Shown: positions 55,457-64,000 of the stretch, one piece after another
Position numbering within the stretch: the stretch's first letter is position 1
Layout of the letters: every line of letters starts with the position of its first letter
NCBI GenBank assembly: GCA_037157565.1
Contig: JAZHRO010000013.1
Location: forward strand, 120,728,001 to 120,792,000
Origin: Thalassia testudinum
Lineage: Eukaryota > Streptophyta > Magnoliopsida > Alismatales > Hydrocharitaceae
Reading direction: 5' to 3'
DNA: 64,000 nucleotides
Made by a program: the position numbers and the translations under genes
Notes under the pieces: model-generated
Seen by the model: the letters and a program-made list of their open reading frames with translations, nothing else
What the model was told of the DNA's origin: nothing
The model's database searches: none

Positions 55457-56924
55457 TACCCCCATGCCTAGCTTTTGCTAGTCCCTTAGCAAAAACTTAA
55501 GGTTTCAACCCTTGTTCTAGACCATGAAGTTTTTAATGGTTTTAGATAAGTGCCTTTTTTATTTGAGCATAGATTAGGTTAGAATGCTGACCATAGGCCT
55601 AAAAGGTACTCTAGTACCAATCAAGATCCAAATCTGTCTAGCCTTAGCCTCAGTCTTTTAGCAAAGGTTTTTAAGGCCCACAAGAACTAACCTAAGGTTT
55701 ATTGGACTTCGTGGTTAAAGCACCCGTGCTTGAAATGATTTTAGCCCTGGCTCAGTTCGCAGTGCGTTTTGTAAGAGAGAGATAGAAAGTTTTTCTGTTT
55801 GGAGAGTTTTCTCTCTCTTTTTCTTTTTAGTTCTAGCCTAGGATTGGCTTTTCAACACGGTCTGTATCAGATTCCTTGCTCCCATCATCAATCCTCAAGG
55901 GTTCCTGGCGATCGATGCTTCGAGATAGCACCGCCCATGGCAACCCCCGGAACCCTGGCTATTGAGATTTCGAGATGATCCCATCCATGGTATTCCGTGG
56001 CCGAATCCAGACCCTGGCAATTGACACTTCGAGATAATGCCATCCATGGAATCTGAACCAGCAGAGTGCTTACATGCCCCCAGTAGGATATGTAAATATC
56101 CTAAGAGACAAGCACCGAGGAGATGATATTTTGTTACGCATCTTCGAGGGGATTTCCCGCCTCTCTGCGCTGGGAACTCGTCCAAATCAACTTGTGTTGA
56201 TCGGCCGCTCCTATTCTAGGTGTTCTTTTCAGATTTTTGCGACGCTTCTGCGTGATTCTAATTTTTACGCTTACTGAACCAGGCTGTGTGTGAGATTAGG
56301 GTGCTTAAGTTACTGAGTCCCGTAAACCAAAAATTAGTTAACGAGGCCGAATACTCCCTAAGCCTTAGACCTAATACTTCAGCTTTTCATTTTCCTCAAC
56401 CTCTTGAGGAGTGTCCAGATCTTAATGGGTACTAAGAGTCTATTCAAGAATGCCTAAGGTTTGCATTCTTATTGTGCACTTTTCTTGAATGAGGTCTAGA
56501 ACTTAGGTTAATTCCTTAGTTCCTTACTAATGACTATCACTTTTTCTCATAATTTTGTGCTCCTTTTTCATTTTGTTTCTTTTCTCCTTCACAAAATTTT
56601 CTTCTCCTCTTTTCCTCTTATTCTTTTTCGAAAAATTTTTTTAATTTTTATGGTGTTTTTGGCATATGTGAATTTTTTTTGTTTGAAACCTCTTCTTACA
56701 AGTTTTTGTACTTTCATACCCCCCCATGCCTAAGTTTTGCAATGTCCTCATTGTAACCTAGGGGGTCTTAGTTTATTCCTTAAGACAGAAATTTGGGTGA
56801 GTGGATGGGTCGGGTTGAATTTTTGCGGACGATTTCAAATCCCAGATGCAAATATCTGAGTTGGGGTCGGTTGTCTACAAGGGTGAACTTCGAGTGCTGA
56901 AAGGTGTCAGAACAAGTTTCAGGT
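55457..56924 (-). other. 3' non-coding cassette of element I
   Basis: Minus strand: post-ORF motif (GCCCAGCCGATGGCGTAAAA, then GGGAGGCAGCCCG; 56939-56990), CAATGAGGACATTGC, and proximal purine tract TTAGGCATGGGGGGGTA (56716-56732). Three tandem copies of a 45-59-bp unit with CCTGGC...TTCGAGAT...CCATGG follow (55903-56055). The 8-bp perfect hairpin TTTTGCTA/TAGCAAAA (55473-55494) and the terminal purine tract AGGCATGGGGGTA (55457-55469) precede the LTR. No env-like ORF is present. Confidence 0.8.
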
Positions 56925-57143
56925 TTACAAAGAGAATGACGGGCTGCCTCCCGTTAAGCGCTGAGTTTTACGCCATCGGCTGGGCGCAATAAGCTCAAGG
57001 GGAACGGAGGATATAAGTGCCTCAGCCAAATCAGTAGAAGTTACATCAATGAACGGCTTGAGTCTCTGACCGTTCACGATGAAAGGTTCAGAATCGTGGC
57101 TGAGTGGACTGATTTCGATTGCTCCAAATATGGTCCGACCCAC
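56925..57143 (-). pseudogene. C-terminal end of element I integrase, out of frame
   Basis: Continuation of integrase in another frame: [20 protein letters not shown], then QRLKPFIDVT, as in the integrase tail of element B. Relative to B a short stretch directly after the GPY motif is missing, which shifts the frame near 57125. The tail after that is Ser/Leu-rich and ends at 56925. Confidence 0.75.
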
Positions 57144-60100
57144 TTAGATCTCAGTTTTCCTGGGAAGAGTTTGAGTCGGGCATCAAAGAGTAGGACCTTT
57201 TGACCAGGATGAAAGATCTTTCTCGAGATGTGTTTGTCGTGGAAGGCTTTAACCCGCTCCTTGTAGATTTGCGAGTTCTCGTACGCGTCTATGCGTAATT
57301 CATCGATCTCGCTGATTTGGAGTTTTCTGTGGGTCCCAGCCTTAGAAAGATCCAGATTACAGTTCCGTACTGCCCAATAGGCTTTATGCTCCAGTTCGAC
57401 GGGAAGGTGGCATGCCTTTCCGTACACCAATCTAAAGGGAGACATGCCCAATTGGGTCTTGTGGGCGGTCCTATAGGCCCACAATGCTTCCGGAAGTCGG
57501 GACGACCAGTCCTTCCTGTCAGGTCGAACAGTGACTTGCAGGATTTTCTTGATCTCCCGATTAGACAGCTCAGCTAGACCATTAGTTTGGGGGTGGTAAG
57601 GAGTAGAGATTCGGTGAGACACCCCGTATTTGGTCATCAGTGACCTAAACTGAGCATTTGTGAAATGGGTCCCCCCATCAGAGATTATTGCACGAGGAAT
57701 CCCGAACCTTGAGAAAATGTGTTGATGAATGAATTTGAGAACGATTTTGTGATCACAGGTTCGGGTCGGTATGGCTTCGATCCATTTGGACACGTAGTCC
57801 ACAGCCAACAGAATGTATTCGAAACCATCCGAAACAGGAAAGGGGCCCATAAAATCAATCCCCCAAACATCAAAGATTTCGCATACTAGAATCGGTTGCA
57901 TAGGCATCATGTCGCGATGGCTCATGTTGCCCAAAGTCTGGCAACGACTGCATGCCTTGCAATGACTGTATGCGTCTTTGAACAGTGTGGGCCAGTAAAA
58001 GCCGCACTGGAGGACTTTTGATGCGGTTTTATGCTCGGCAAAATGGCCACCGCATGCCTGGTCATGGCAGAAAGAGAGGATATTGTTGATTTCCCCTTCC
58101 GGGACACATCTCCGGATGATCTGATCGGCACCTATGCGGAAGAGGTACGGGTCTTCCCAAATGTAATACTTGGCATCGGAGCGTAATTTGTCTTTCTTGG
58201 CCTTCGGCCAATCGGACGGGGTCTGATGAGATGCCAAGTAATTTACAATATTAGCAAGCCATGGAAGGCTAGTACCAATAGTCAGCAGGTGCTCATCGGG
58301 AAAATGCTCAGTGATGGGTCCGGAAGGGTCAATTATTTCAGAAGGAAGACGGGACAAGTGATCAGCTACCACGTTTTGTTTTCCCGTTTTATCGCGAATC
58401 TCGAGGTCAAATTCTTGCAACAGCAAGATCCATCGGATCAATCGAGGTTTCGCGTCCTTCTTCGCAAGGAGATGCCTCACAGCTGTGTGATCCGAGTATA
58501 TGATGACATGGGAACCCAGAAGGTACGATCTGAACTTCTCTAGGGCAAATACTACAGCTAGCAGCTCTTTCTCAGTAACTGTATAGTTACGCTGAGCCTC
58601 ATCGAGTGTTTTGCTGGCGTAGTAAATGACCACAGGTTTCTTGTCATTTTTCTGCCCCAAAACCGCTCCTACAGCGAAGTCGGATGCATCACACATGATC
58701 TCAAAGGGTTGAGACCAATCAGGGGACTGTAGGATCGGGGCTTGGGTGACTCGGTCACGCAGGATTTCAAATGCTTGAGTGCATTCCTTGGAGATTTCGA
58801 AGGGAACATCCTTGGAGAGAAGAGTGGTCAGGGGGCGTGCGATTTTTGAAAAATCAGGGATAAATCGTCGATAAAAACCGACATGCCCTAAAAAGGATCG
58901 GATGTCCCTGATCGAGCTAGGCATAGGAAGGTGAGAAATCAGATTAACCTTAGCTCGATCCACTTGGATACCTTTCTCCGAAATTGAGTGTCCCAGGACA
59001 ATTCCCTCAGGCACCATGAAATGGCTCTTTTCCCAGGAAAGGACCAAATTCACGTCGATGCACCGCCTGAGTATCTGGACCAAGTGTTGGAGGCAATCGT
59101 CGAATGATGCTCCGAAAACTGAAAAGTCATCCATGAAGACTTCCAGATAATTACCTACCATATCTGAGAATATGGCAAGCATGCATCGCTGAAAAGTAGC
59201 GGGTGCATTGCAAAGACCGAAAGGCATCCTTCGGAAAGCGTATGTTCCGAAGGGGCAGGTGAACGTGGTCTTTTCTTGGTCCTCAGGATGGATTACCACC
59301 TGGTTATAACCGGAGTACCCGTCAAGAAAGCAGAAGAACCTATTTCCCGCTAGTTTTTCGAGAATTTGATCAATGAAGGGTAGTGCGAAATGATCCTTCT
59401 TCGTGGAGGAATTGAGTCGACGGTAATCTATACAGACTCTCCACGAGTTGGCTAATCGGGTAGGAATGATTTCTCCGGTCTCAGTCGTTATAGTGGTGAG
59501 TCCTGCCTTCTTGGGCACGACCTGAATTGGGCTCACCCAACGACTATCGGAGATCGGGTAGATGATCCCGGCATCTAACCACTTGATGATCTCCTTTTTC
59601 ACGACCTCCTGCAGATTGGGGTTTAAGCGTCTCTGCATTTCACGAGAAGGTCGTGTGCCCTCTTCTGAATAGATATGATGAGTACAATAAGAGGGACTTA
59701 TTCCAGTCAAATCATCGAGAGTCCATCCGATGGCTCTTCGATGTTGCTGGAGGACAACAATCAGACTGGCTTCCTGTTCAGGACTGAGGTTGGAATTGAT
59801 GATCACAGGAAGGGTCTGATTAGAACCCAAAAAGATGTATTTTAAGTGAGCAGGAAGGGGTTTCAGTTCGAGGATGGGGTTTTCAGCAGCAGCGGGTGGT
59901 TCAGTATAGATGTGAGGTTCAAGGGTGGGAGTTACTGGATTGTTCACATCTGGATTTGACTCCTCTGTTTGCGGGTCAAGGTCCTTCTGTGGTTGATGAG
60001 GCATACTCAAGTCATTCTGGAGGTGTGATTCATCAACCAGAGTCTTGATGTCACAAATTTGCTCGATGACGCCGCAATTAATTCCTTGTTGGGCCTTAAA

Positions 60101-62206
60101 TATATCAATTTTCAGTGTTTGATCTCCAAACTTAAGCTCTATTTGGCCCTCCTCACAGCTGATGTTGGCTCTAGCAGTAGCCAAGAAAGGTCTCCCTAGA
60201 ATGATTGGTGTATCCCTAGGGTTCTCAGGTGCATCCATGTCTAAGACTATAAAGTCCACTGGAAAATAGAAATCCCGCACTCTCACGATAACATCCTCGA
60301 GAATCCCTTTTGGTGACTTTATAGATCGATCTGCTAATTGTAATGTCACCTCGGTTGGTTTCAGCTCAGATTCTTCTAGATGGTCAAGTAAGGATGTGGG
60401 TATCAGATTTATAGATGCACCCAAGTCTAACAATGCTCTATCAAATTGGGTACCACCTATCTTACAGGAGATCAGGGGAGTTCCAGGATCTTTTGCCTTG
60501 GGTGGGAGTCTACTAAGGATTACAGAGCTGGCTTGCTCTGACAGAACAATTGGGCTCCCTCCCTTGGTTCGCGGCTTACGCTGGGGTGTACATAAATTCT
60601 TTAGAAATCGTGCGTAAGCTGGTACGTGGCGGATTGCATCCATCAAGGGGATGTTTATGTGGACCTGCTCAAAGAGCTTGACCAGGTCCTCCTCAGGGGC
60701 CACGGGTTTGGTGGTCTTCTTTCCCTTGGTCAGGGCCTCGGGAAACGGGATCTTGGTTGGTTCCTCTAGGATAGGTCCAGGTTGTGGATCTGGAACAGCG
60801 GTACCTTGGATAACTATCCTAGGGTCATGGTTATCAGGCTGGGAGTGGTTTGGATAATGCGGGTCTTGAGTTGTCTTACCACTACGTGTTGTTACAGAAT
60901 TTAATCCGGCCTGATTTTGGTTTGGGTTTGGTAGGAGGGGTGCCTGCTGCTGAAATCCCGCACGAGAAGTTGAGGCATCCATCTCGTCTGGAGATGGAGC
61001 AGTGGGGGCCTGATAAATCCATTGAGCGTGGCCTAAATTTGGATTCATAACGTGCTTCTGGGTTGGCACGTTATTTGGGTTAGGAAGGGGTTGGGAAGGG
61101 AGTGTGCCTGGCTGGCGCGAATTTGCCAACTGGGCCAGTTGAGTTTTAACTTCAGTAAGCTCGTCCTTGTGCTGTTTTTGAATGGCCGCATTCGATTTTT
61201 GAATGTCAGCCAGAGTCTGAAGGATTAAGGACATTTGATCTTGATTTGGCCCTGATGGATAAGTAGGGTTGGGCCAAGGCTGAGGCGGCTGGTAGTGATG
61301 AGAGGGCTGTGGGCGGGACTGAAAAGGTGGTCTTTGGGTTTGGGAATTTCCCGCCCACTGAAAATTGGGATGGTTTCGCCATCCAGGGTTGTAAGTGTTG
61401 GAGAATGGGTCGTTCTGGATGGCGTTGAGGTCCTCGCAGGTCTGAGGAACCTCCTGAGAATCAGGGAAAGGAGGAATGGAGTTCCCCCGGCTGGTGAAGA
61501 AAGGATCGGATGATCTTCCAGTCCAAGAATCAGATGGGGATGGATATGGATCCATCCCAAGGGAGGATCGGTGGAGGATGTTTTGCACAGTCTCCTGTGT
61601 GGAAGGAGGTTGTGCAAAGGAGTTACGCGCAGAGGTGGCTCGCTGCAAGTGCTGAGTCAGCTCATCCACCTTCTTTTCAATGATTGAGACCTTGTCCAAT
61701 CGACTGGCCATTAAGTCCAGGTCGACTGATGCGGACAGGCCCTGCGTCTCATGTGCTCCCTTAAGATTCGTCGCTGCGCGGGTATTCGTCCTGTCGAATA
61801 ATCCCATGGAGTCATTGTTGATGGAGTTCTCGCACATGTTTTCGAGAATCTCCCATACGGTGTCTTCATGTTGACCCATGATGTTTCCTCCGCAAGTTGC
61901 ATTGACGAAAAGGCGGATGTCCTCACGGAGTCCCTGGTAAAAAGATTGGACTTGTTCCCATTTAGGAACTCCGTGATGGGGGCACTTTCTCATGAGATCC
62001 TGAAAACGATCCCATGCCTCATGGAGAGGTTCTCCTGATTGTTGAGTGAAGTGTGTAATCTGATGGCGCAAGGCGTTGGTCCGACCAACGGGAAAAAACT
62101 TTTTCAAAAATTCGGATTGAAGTTCTTCCCAAGTGTTGATCGGCCGGGTCTGAGTTTGATACCAATGGGCGGCCTTGTCCATAAGAGAAAAGGAGAACAT
62201 CTTCAT
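57074..62206 (-). CDS. gag-pol: gag-pol polyprotein of element I (gag, protease, RT, RNase H, integrase)
   Basis: 1710-codon open frame. Residues 1-150: retrotransposon gag domain ([45 protein letters not shown]). To about 440: Gln/Pro-rich tail ending at VTTRSGK; no CCHC zinc knuckle. About 594: protease DLGAS. About 927: RT IDYRRLN; about 1025: FMDD catalytic motif in [11 protein letters not shown]. About 1173: RNase H CDASDF, then [15 protein letters not shown]. About 1382-1428: integrase HHCC zinc site; then GIDFMGPF (1451), ISDGGTHF (1511) and ELSNREI (1545), giving the DDE triad. About 1692: GPY of the GPY/F module. All catalytic residues are intact. The Athila assignment follows the RT/RNase H wording and gene order. 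The frame is preceded in phase by more gag after one TAA (62225-62227), and it shifts at the very end. Confidence 0.95.
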   Translation of the reverse strand: MKMFSFSLMDKAAHWYQTQTRPINTWEELQSEFLKKFFPVGRTNALRHQITHFTQQSGEPLHEAWDRFQDLMRKCPHHGVPKWEQVQSFYQGLREDIRLFVNATCGGNIMGQHEDTVWEILENMCENSINNDSMGLFDRTNTRAATNLKGAHETQGLSASVDLDLMASRLDKVSIIEKKVDELTQHLQRATSARNSFAQPPSTQETVQNILHRSSLGMDPYPSPSDSWTGRSSDPFFTSRGNSIPPFPDSQEVPQTCEDLNAIQNDPFSNTYNPGWRNHPNFQWAGNSQTQRPPFQSRPQPSHHYQPPQPWPNPTYPSGPNQDQMSLILQTLADIQKSNAAIQKQHKDELTEVKTQLAQLANSRQPGTLPSQPLPNPNNVPTQKHVMNPNLGHAQWIYQAPTAPSPDEMDASTSRAGFQQQAPLLPNPNQNQAGLNSVTTRSGKTTQDPHYPNHSQPDNHDPRIVIQGTAVPDPQPGPILEEPTKIPFPEALTKGKKTTKPVAPEEDLVKLFEQVHINIPLMDAIRHVPAYARFLKNLCTPQRKPRTKGGSPIVLSEQASSVILSRLPPKAKDPGTPLISCKIGGTQFDRALLDLGASINLIPTSLLDHLEESELKPTEVTLQLADRSIKSPKGILEDVIVRVRDFYFPVDFIVLDMDAPENPRDTPIILGRPFLATARANISCEEGQIELKFGDQTLKIDIFKAQQGINCGVIEQICDIKTLVDESHLQNDLSMPHQPQKDLDPQTEESNPDVNNPVTPTLEPHIYTEPPAAAENPILELKPLPAHLKYIFLGSNQTLPVIINSNLSPEQEASLIVVLQQHRRAIGWTLDDLTGISPSYCTHHIYSEEGTRPSREMQRRLNPNLQEVVKKEIIKWLDAGIIYPISDSRWVSPIQVVPKKAGLTTITTETGEIIPTRLANSWRVCIDYRRLNSSTKKDHFALPFIDQILEKLAGNRFFCFLDGYSGYNQVVIHPEDQEKTTFTCPFGTYAFRRMPFGLCNAPATFQRCMLAIFSDMVGNYLEVFMDDFSVFGASFDDCLQHLVQILRRCIDVNLVLSWEKSHFMVPEGIVLGHSISEKGIQVDRAKVNLISHLPMPSSIRDIRSFLGHVGFYRRFIPDFSKIARPLTTLLSKDVPFEISKECTQAFEILRDRVTQAPILQSPDWSQPFEIMCDASDFAVGAVLGQKNDKKPVVIYYASKTLDEAQRNYTVTEKELLAVVFALEKFRSYLLGSHVIIYSDHTAVRHLLAKKDAKPRLIRWILLLQEFDLEIRDKTGKQNVVADHLSRLPSEIIDPSGPITEHFPDEHLLTIGTSLPWLANIVNYLASHQTPSDWPKAKKDKLRSDAKYYIWEDPYLFRIGADQIIRRCVPEGEINNILSFCHDQACGGHFAEHKTASKVLQCGFYWPTLFKDAYSHCKACSRCQTLGNMSHRDMMPMQPILVCEIFDVWGIDFMGPFPVSDGFEYILLAVDYVSKWIEAIPTRTCDHKIVLKFIHQHIFSRFGIPRAIISDGGTHFTNAQFRSLMTKYGVSHRISTPYHPQTNGLAELSNREIKKILQVTVRPDRKDWSSRLPEALWAYRTAHKTQLGMSPFRLVYGKACHLPVELEHKAYWAVRNCNLDLSKAGTHRKLQISEIDELRIDAYENSQIYKERVKAFHDKHISRKIFHPGQKVLLFDARLKLFPGKLRSKWVGPYLEQSKSVHSATILNLSS

Positions 62207-62224
62207 GAGAAGAATATCCCGATT

Positions 62225-62671
62225 TTACGCATCTGATCCAAAAGTGTGGGCCAGATGCTTTAGCTGTTTGATGTGCTGGAAGGGATCTTCAGAATTAAGC
62301 CCATGGAATTTAGGTATAGCATGAATCATGTTGGGCTTTAGTTCGGAATCAGGTCCTCCAGTCGGGATTCTAACTCGAGGCTCAATGGCCACCGCAGCAG
62401 GATTGTAGTGGTCCCGCATCATAGGATGCTGTGGTGGGTGCACGAAATTTTGGAAGAGGTCATTGAGTCGCTGGAGTTGGTGTTCTAGATTATTTTCTTC
62501 CTCAACTGGCTGAGCCATGATGGGGGAAGAAGAAGAACTTGGTTCTGAATCAGAAGAGAGAATAATGTGAGGGTGTTGCTGCAAAAACACGGGCGTCGAG
62601 GCTTGGCCTTGACGAGAGCGAATTTCTAAAGGAGGTCTTAAGGGTGGTCTTAGGGACCTCCTTCCGTACAT
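62225..62671 (-). pseudogene. gag: N-terminal gag part of element I, ended by an in-frame TAA
   Basis: The start at 62671 (MYGRRSLRPPLRPPLEI) is chosen because B starts MLGRRSLNPILEGP and C has the same pattern. The frame is open upstream to 62713 and the ATG follows a splice-acceptor-like CTTCCAAACAG. It contains an acidic/Ser stretch, NNLEHQLQRLNDLFQNF, and IPKFHGLNSEDPFQHIKQLK, the beginning of the gag domain. It stops at TAA 62225-62227 after FGSDA. The following codons (NRDILLMK) are in the same frame and lead into the main ORF, so this is one point lesion. Confidence 0.85.
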
Positions 62672-62713
62672 GCACTGTTTGGAAGAGGTAAGTTTAGAAG
62701 GTGCTGGACCCAA

Positions 62714-63579
62714 TCAAGACACCCAAAAATGTGTTGGGTGACTATAGAGGTGCGGGGCAGATGGACCCCTTGATCAGAAAGATCGTCCACCTGAGAATTA
62801 CCTGGGCAGTCAGAGAGGGAGAGTCCCGCGAAGACCCCTACACGGTAGAGCGTCCCCACGGGTTACAGGGTTTCCCCCACCCGACCTCTCTTGTCACTGC
62901 GGTTCCAGGTAGACCAGAATGGGGATCTTGACCTCTTAAGTCTACCAATTTTAAGATCAGGGTGCTTAAGGTTTTCACTTGAACTTTAGTCTTTTAAGTG
63001 CAAAGAGTGACCTAATTTAAGGTTGGTTGACCCAAGGGGTCAAGTTTACCTATTGTTTTCTTTAAGAGCTTTTAGGTCCTGTCTTTTAGGGTTCAAGTGT
63101 TTAGAGAGAGCCAATTGTTTAGGATTTTTCTTGTTAATTATTTTCAATCAATGGCTTGGGCACACCTCTTTTGGATTTCCTCAATTCTTGATTAAGGGGT
63201 GTGTCTCTACTGAAATCCTAATGTTTGACCTTATGTTGGCTCTACTTGGTCCATTTAACTCTTTGTTGGGCAATTAGGGCTCAAGCAAGAATGTGTTAGC
63301 CCTTAAATACCCTTAATAGTGTGCAGGAGTGATGAGTTGAAGACATGCAACTCTTTATGGTTACTAAGTATGGAAGGCAGGTTAGCCCTATATTGCTTGT
63401 TCTTTTCTTTTCTTCCTCTTTAGAGTTTAGGGGTTAATAGTGAGAGGAAAAATTTACCTGTCTTCGGAGTGGTTGTCGTGTGGTTGCTTGTCTTCTTGAG
63501 TTCCTGTAGCTGCACAAAAGAGAGGAGATTATCAGAAATTAAAAGAAATAGGAATGTTTACCTCTAGAATAGCCGTTGC
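62714..63579 (-). other. 5' leader of element I, non-coding
   Basis: About 870 bp between the PBS and gag. No coding potential. The leader motif of A-D is not recognisable here. GC-rich at 62740-62930, AT-rich toward the PBS. A pyrimidine-rich segment precedes the gag ATG. Confidence 0.6.
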
Positions 63580-63597
63580 TCCCCGGCAACGGCGCCA
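63580..63597 (-). other. Primer-binding site of element I (tRNA-Asp, perfect)
   Basis: Minus strand TGGCGCCGTTGCCGGGGA, three bases after the 5' LTR, complementary over 18 nt to the tRNA-Asp 3' end including CCA (tRNA sequence recalled, not looked up). Confidence 0.92.
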
Positions 63598-63600
63598 AAA

Positions 63601-64000
63601 TGGAGTCGGTTGGTTTGATGATCGGGTTTTGGTTTTGTTATAACGTTGTAGTAAAGCCGGTTATTACCAACATTCCAAATATAAATTTTTTACTCGGAAA
63701 ATAAAAGAGTTCCCGAGGTCGAACTCAGGGAGCAAGTCGTATTCTAGAGATATACATGTTTCTTTTACAAAATAAAGAAAGAGAGAGGGAAAGAATTTGT
63801 TGTTCTTTTCGTTTTCTCCTCGTGATGTTCTTCTTTCTTTCTTTTCTTCAGATCTCCTTCTTCTTCTTTGTTCTGCAGAGGTGATGCTCCTCCTTCTTTC
63901 TTCAGATCTCCTTCTTCTTCATCCTTGGTTTCTGTCTTGGTCTCTCTTCTTCTTTTTCTGCAATTGTGGTGACCCTTTCTCTTTTCCCTTTTCTTCTTTT
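63601..64000 (-). repeat. LTR-I2 (5' LTR of element I), visible 400 bp
   Basis: Aligns without gaps to 52646-53045. Differences are seen at only two positions, near 63622 (T here, C in LTR-I1) and near 63921 (A here, G in LTR-I1). The rest lies outside the window. Confidence 0.95.

Larger units (their letters stand above)
52646..64000 (-). mobile_element. Element I: young, almost complete Athila-type retrotransposon
   Basis: 3' LTR 52646-55456, internal region 55457-63600, 5' LTR from 63601 and cut off by the window end. The first 400 bp of the two LTRs differ at only two positions with no gaps, so the insertion is recent. PBS is a perfect 18-nt complement of tRNA-Asp. The left TSD would be GTCAC (52641-52645); the other copy is outside. 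Expected full length is about 13.8 kb. It is the only element here with a nearly open gag-pol and the best candidate donor of proteins for the others. Confidence 0.95.

Noticed and set aside
63580..63597. tRNA-Asp-like sequence as a possible tRNA gene
   Set aside because: Only the 3' acceptor/T-arm complement is present, always 2-5 nt from an LTR end. These are primer-binding sites.

Overview
This window is plant nuclear DNA made almost entirely of nested LTR retrotransposons of the Athila type (Ty3/gypsy). The one near-complete polyprotein has the Athila order gag-PR-RT-RNase H-INT. All five primer-binding sites are complementary to the 3' end of plant tRNA-Asp, one of them badly decayed. 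The LTRs are long (1.0-2.8 kb) with TATA boxes. I find no host gene, rRNA, tRNA gene or CRISPR array. The layout suggests (peri)centromeric heterochromatin of a flowering plant; I cannot name the species.

Layout. Bases 1-1500 are a broken CACTA (En/Spm) TNP2 transposase. From there a minus-strand element E (LTR family A) begins; its LTR (1501-2141 and 42278-42837) was split by element A. The main nest, each level confirmed by 5-bp target-site duplications (TSDs), is A (2142-42277, +, TGCTA) containing B (7820-40793, +, GTTGG/GTGGG) containing C (13456-33750, -, ATTAC) containing D (22640-32391, -, GTAGG). A solo LTR of family C (37589-39844) lies in the 3' LTR of B. Right of A, element E resumes (42838-44574). 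It is broken by a tandem array of family F (44575-51794), which carries only integrase remnants and a solo LTR-F (47884-49676, TSD ATGCC). Then comes LTR fragment H (51795-52645), and inside it the young element I (52646 to beyond 64000, -).

Division of labour. Only I keeps a nearly full gag-pol frame, with two visible lesions. B has lost its reverse transcriptase. C has gag and protease only. F has integrase only. A, E and D have no gag or pol but carry a degraded orphan ORF that A and E share clearly and D appears to share. Despite these differences, all families keep the same cis-acting layout: tRNA-Asp PBS where the 5' end is visible; a motif after the main ORF; a proximal purine tract; about 1.2 kb of noncoding DNA; a TTGCTA/TAGCAA hairpin; the terminal purine tract; and an LTR that usually starts with a palindrome. 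I infer non-autonomous families maintained by proteins of I-like elements through shared cis signals. The hairpin-PPT-hairpin and double-PPT layouts are the most unusual signals here.
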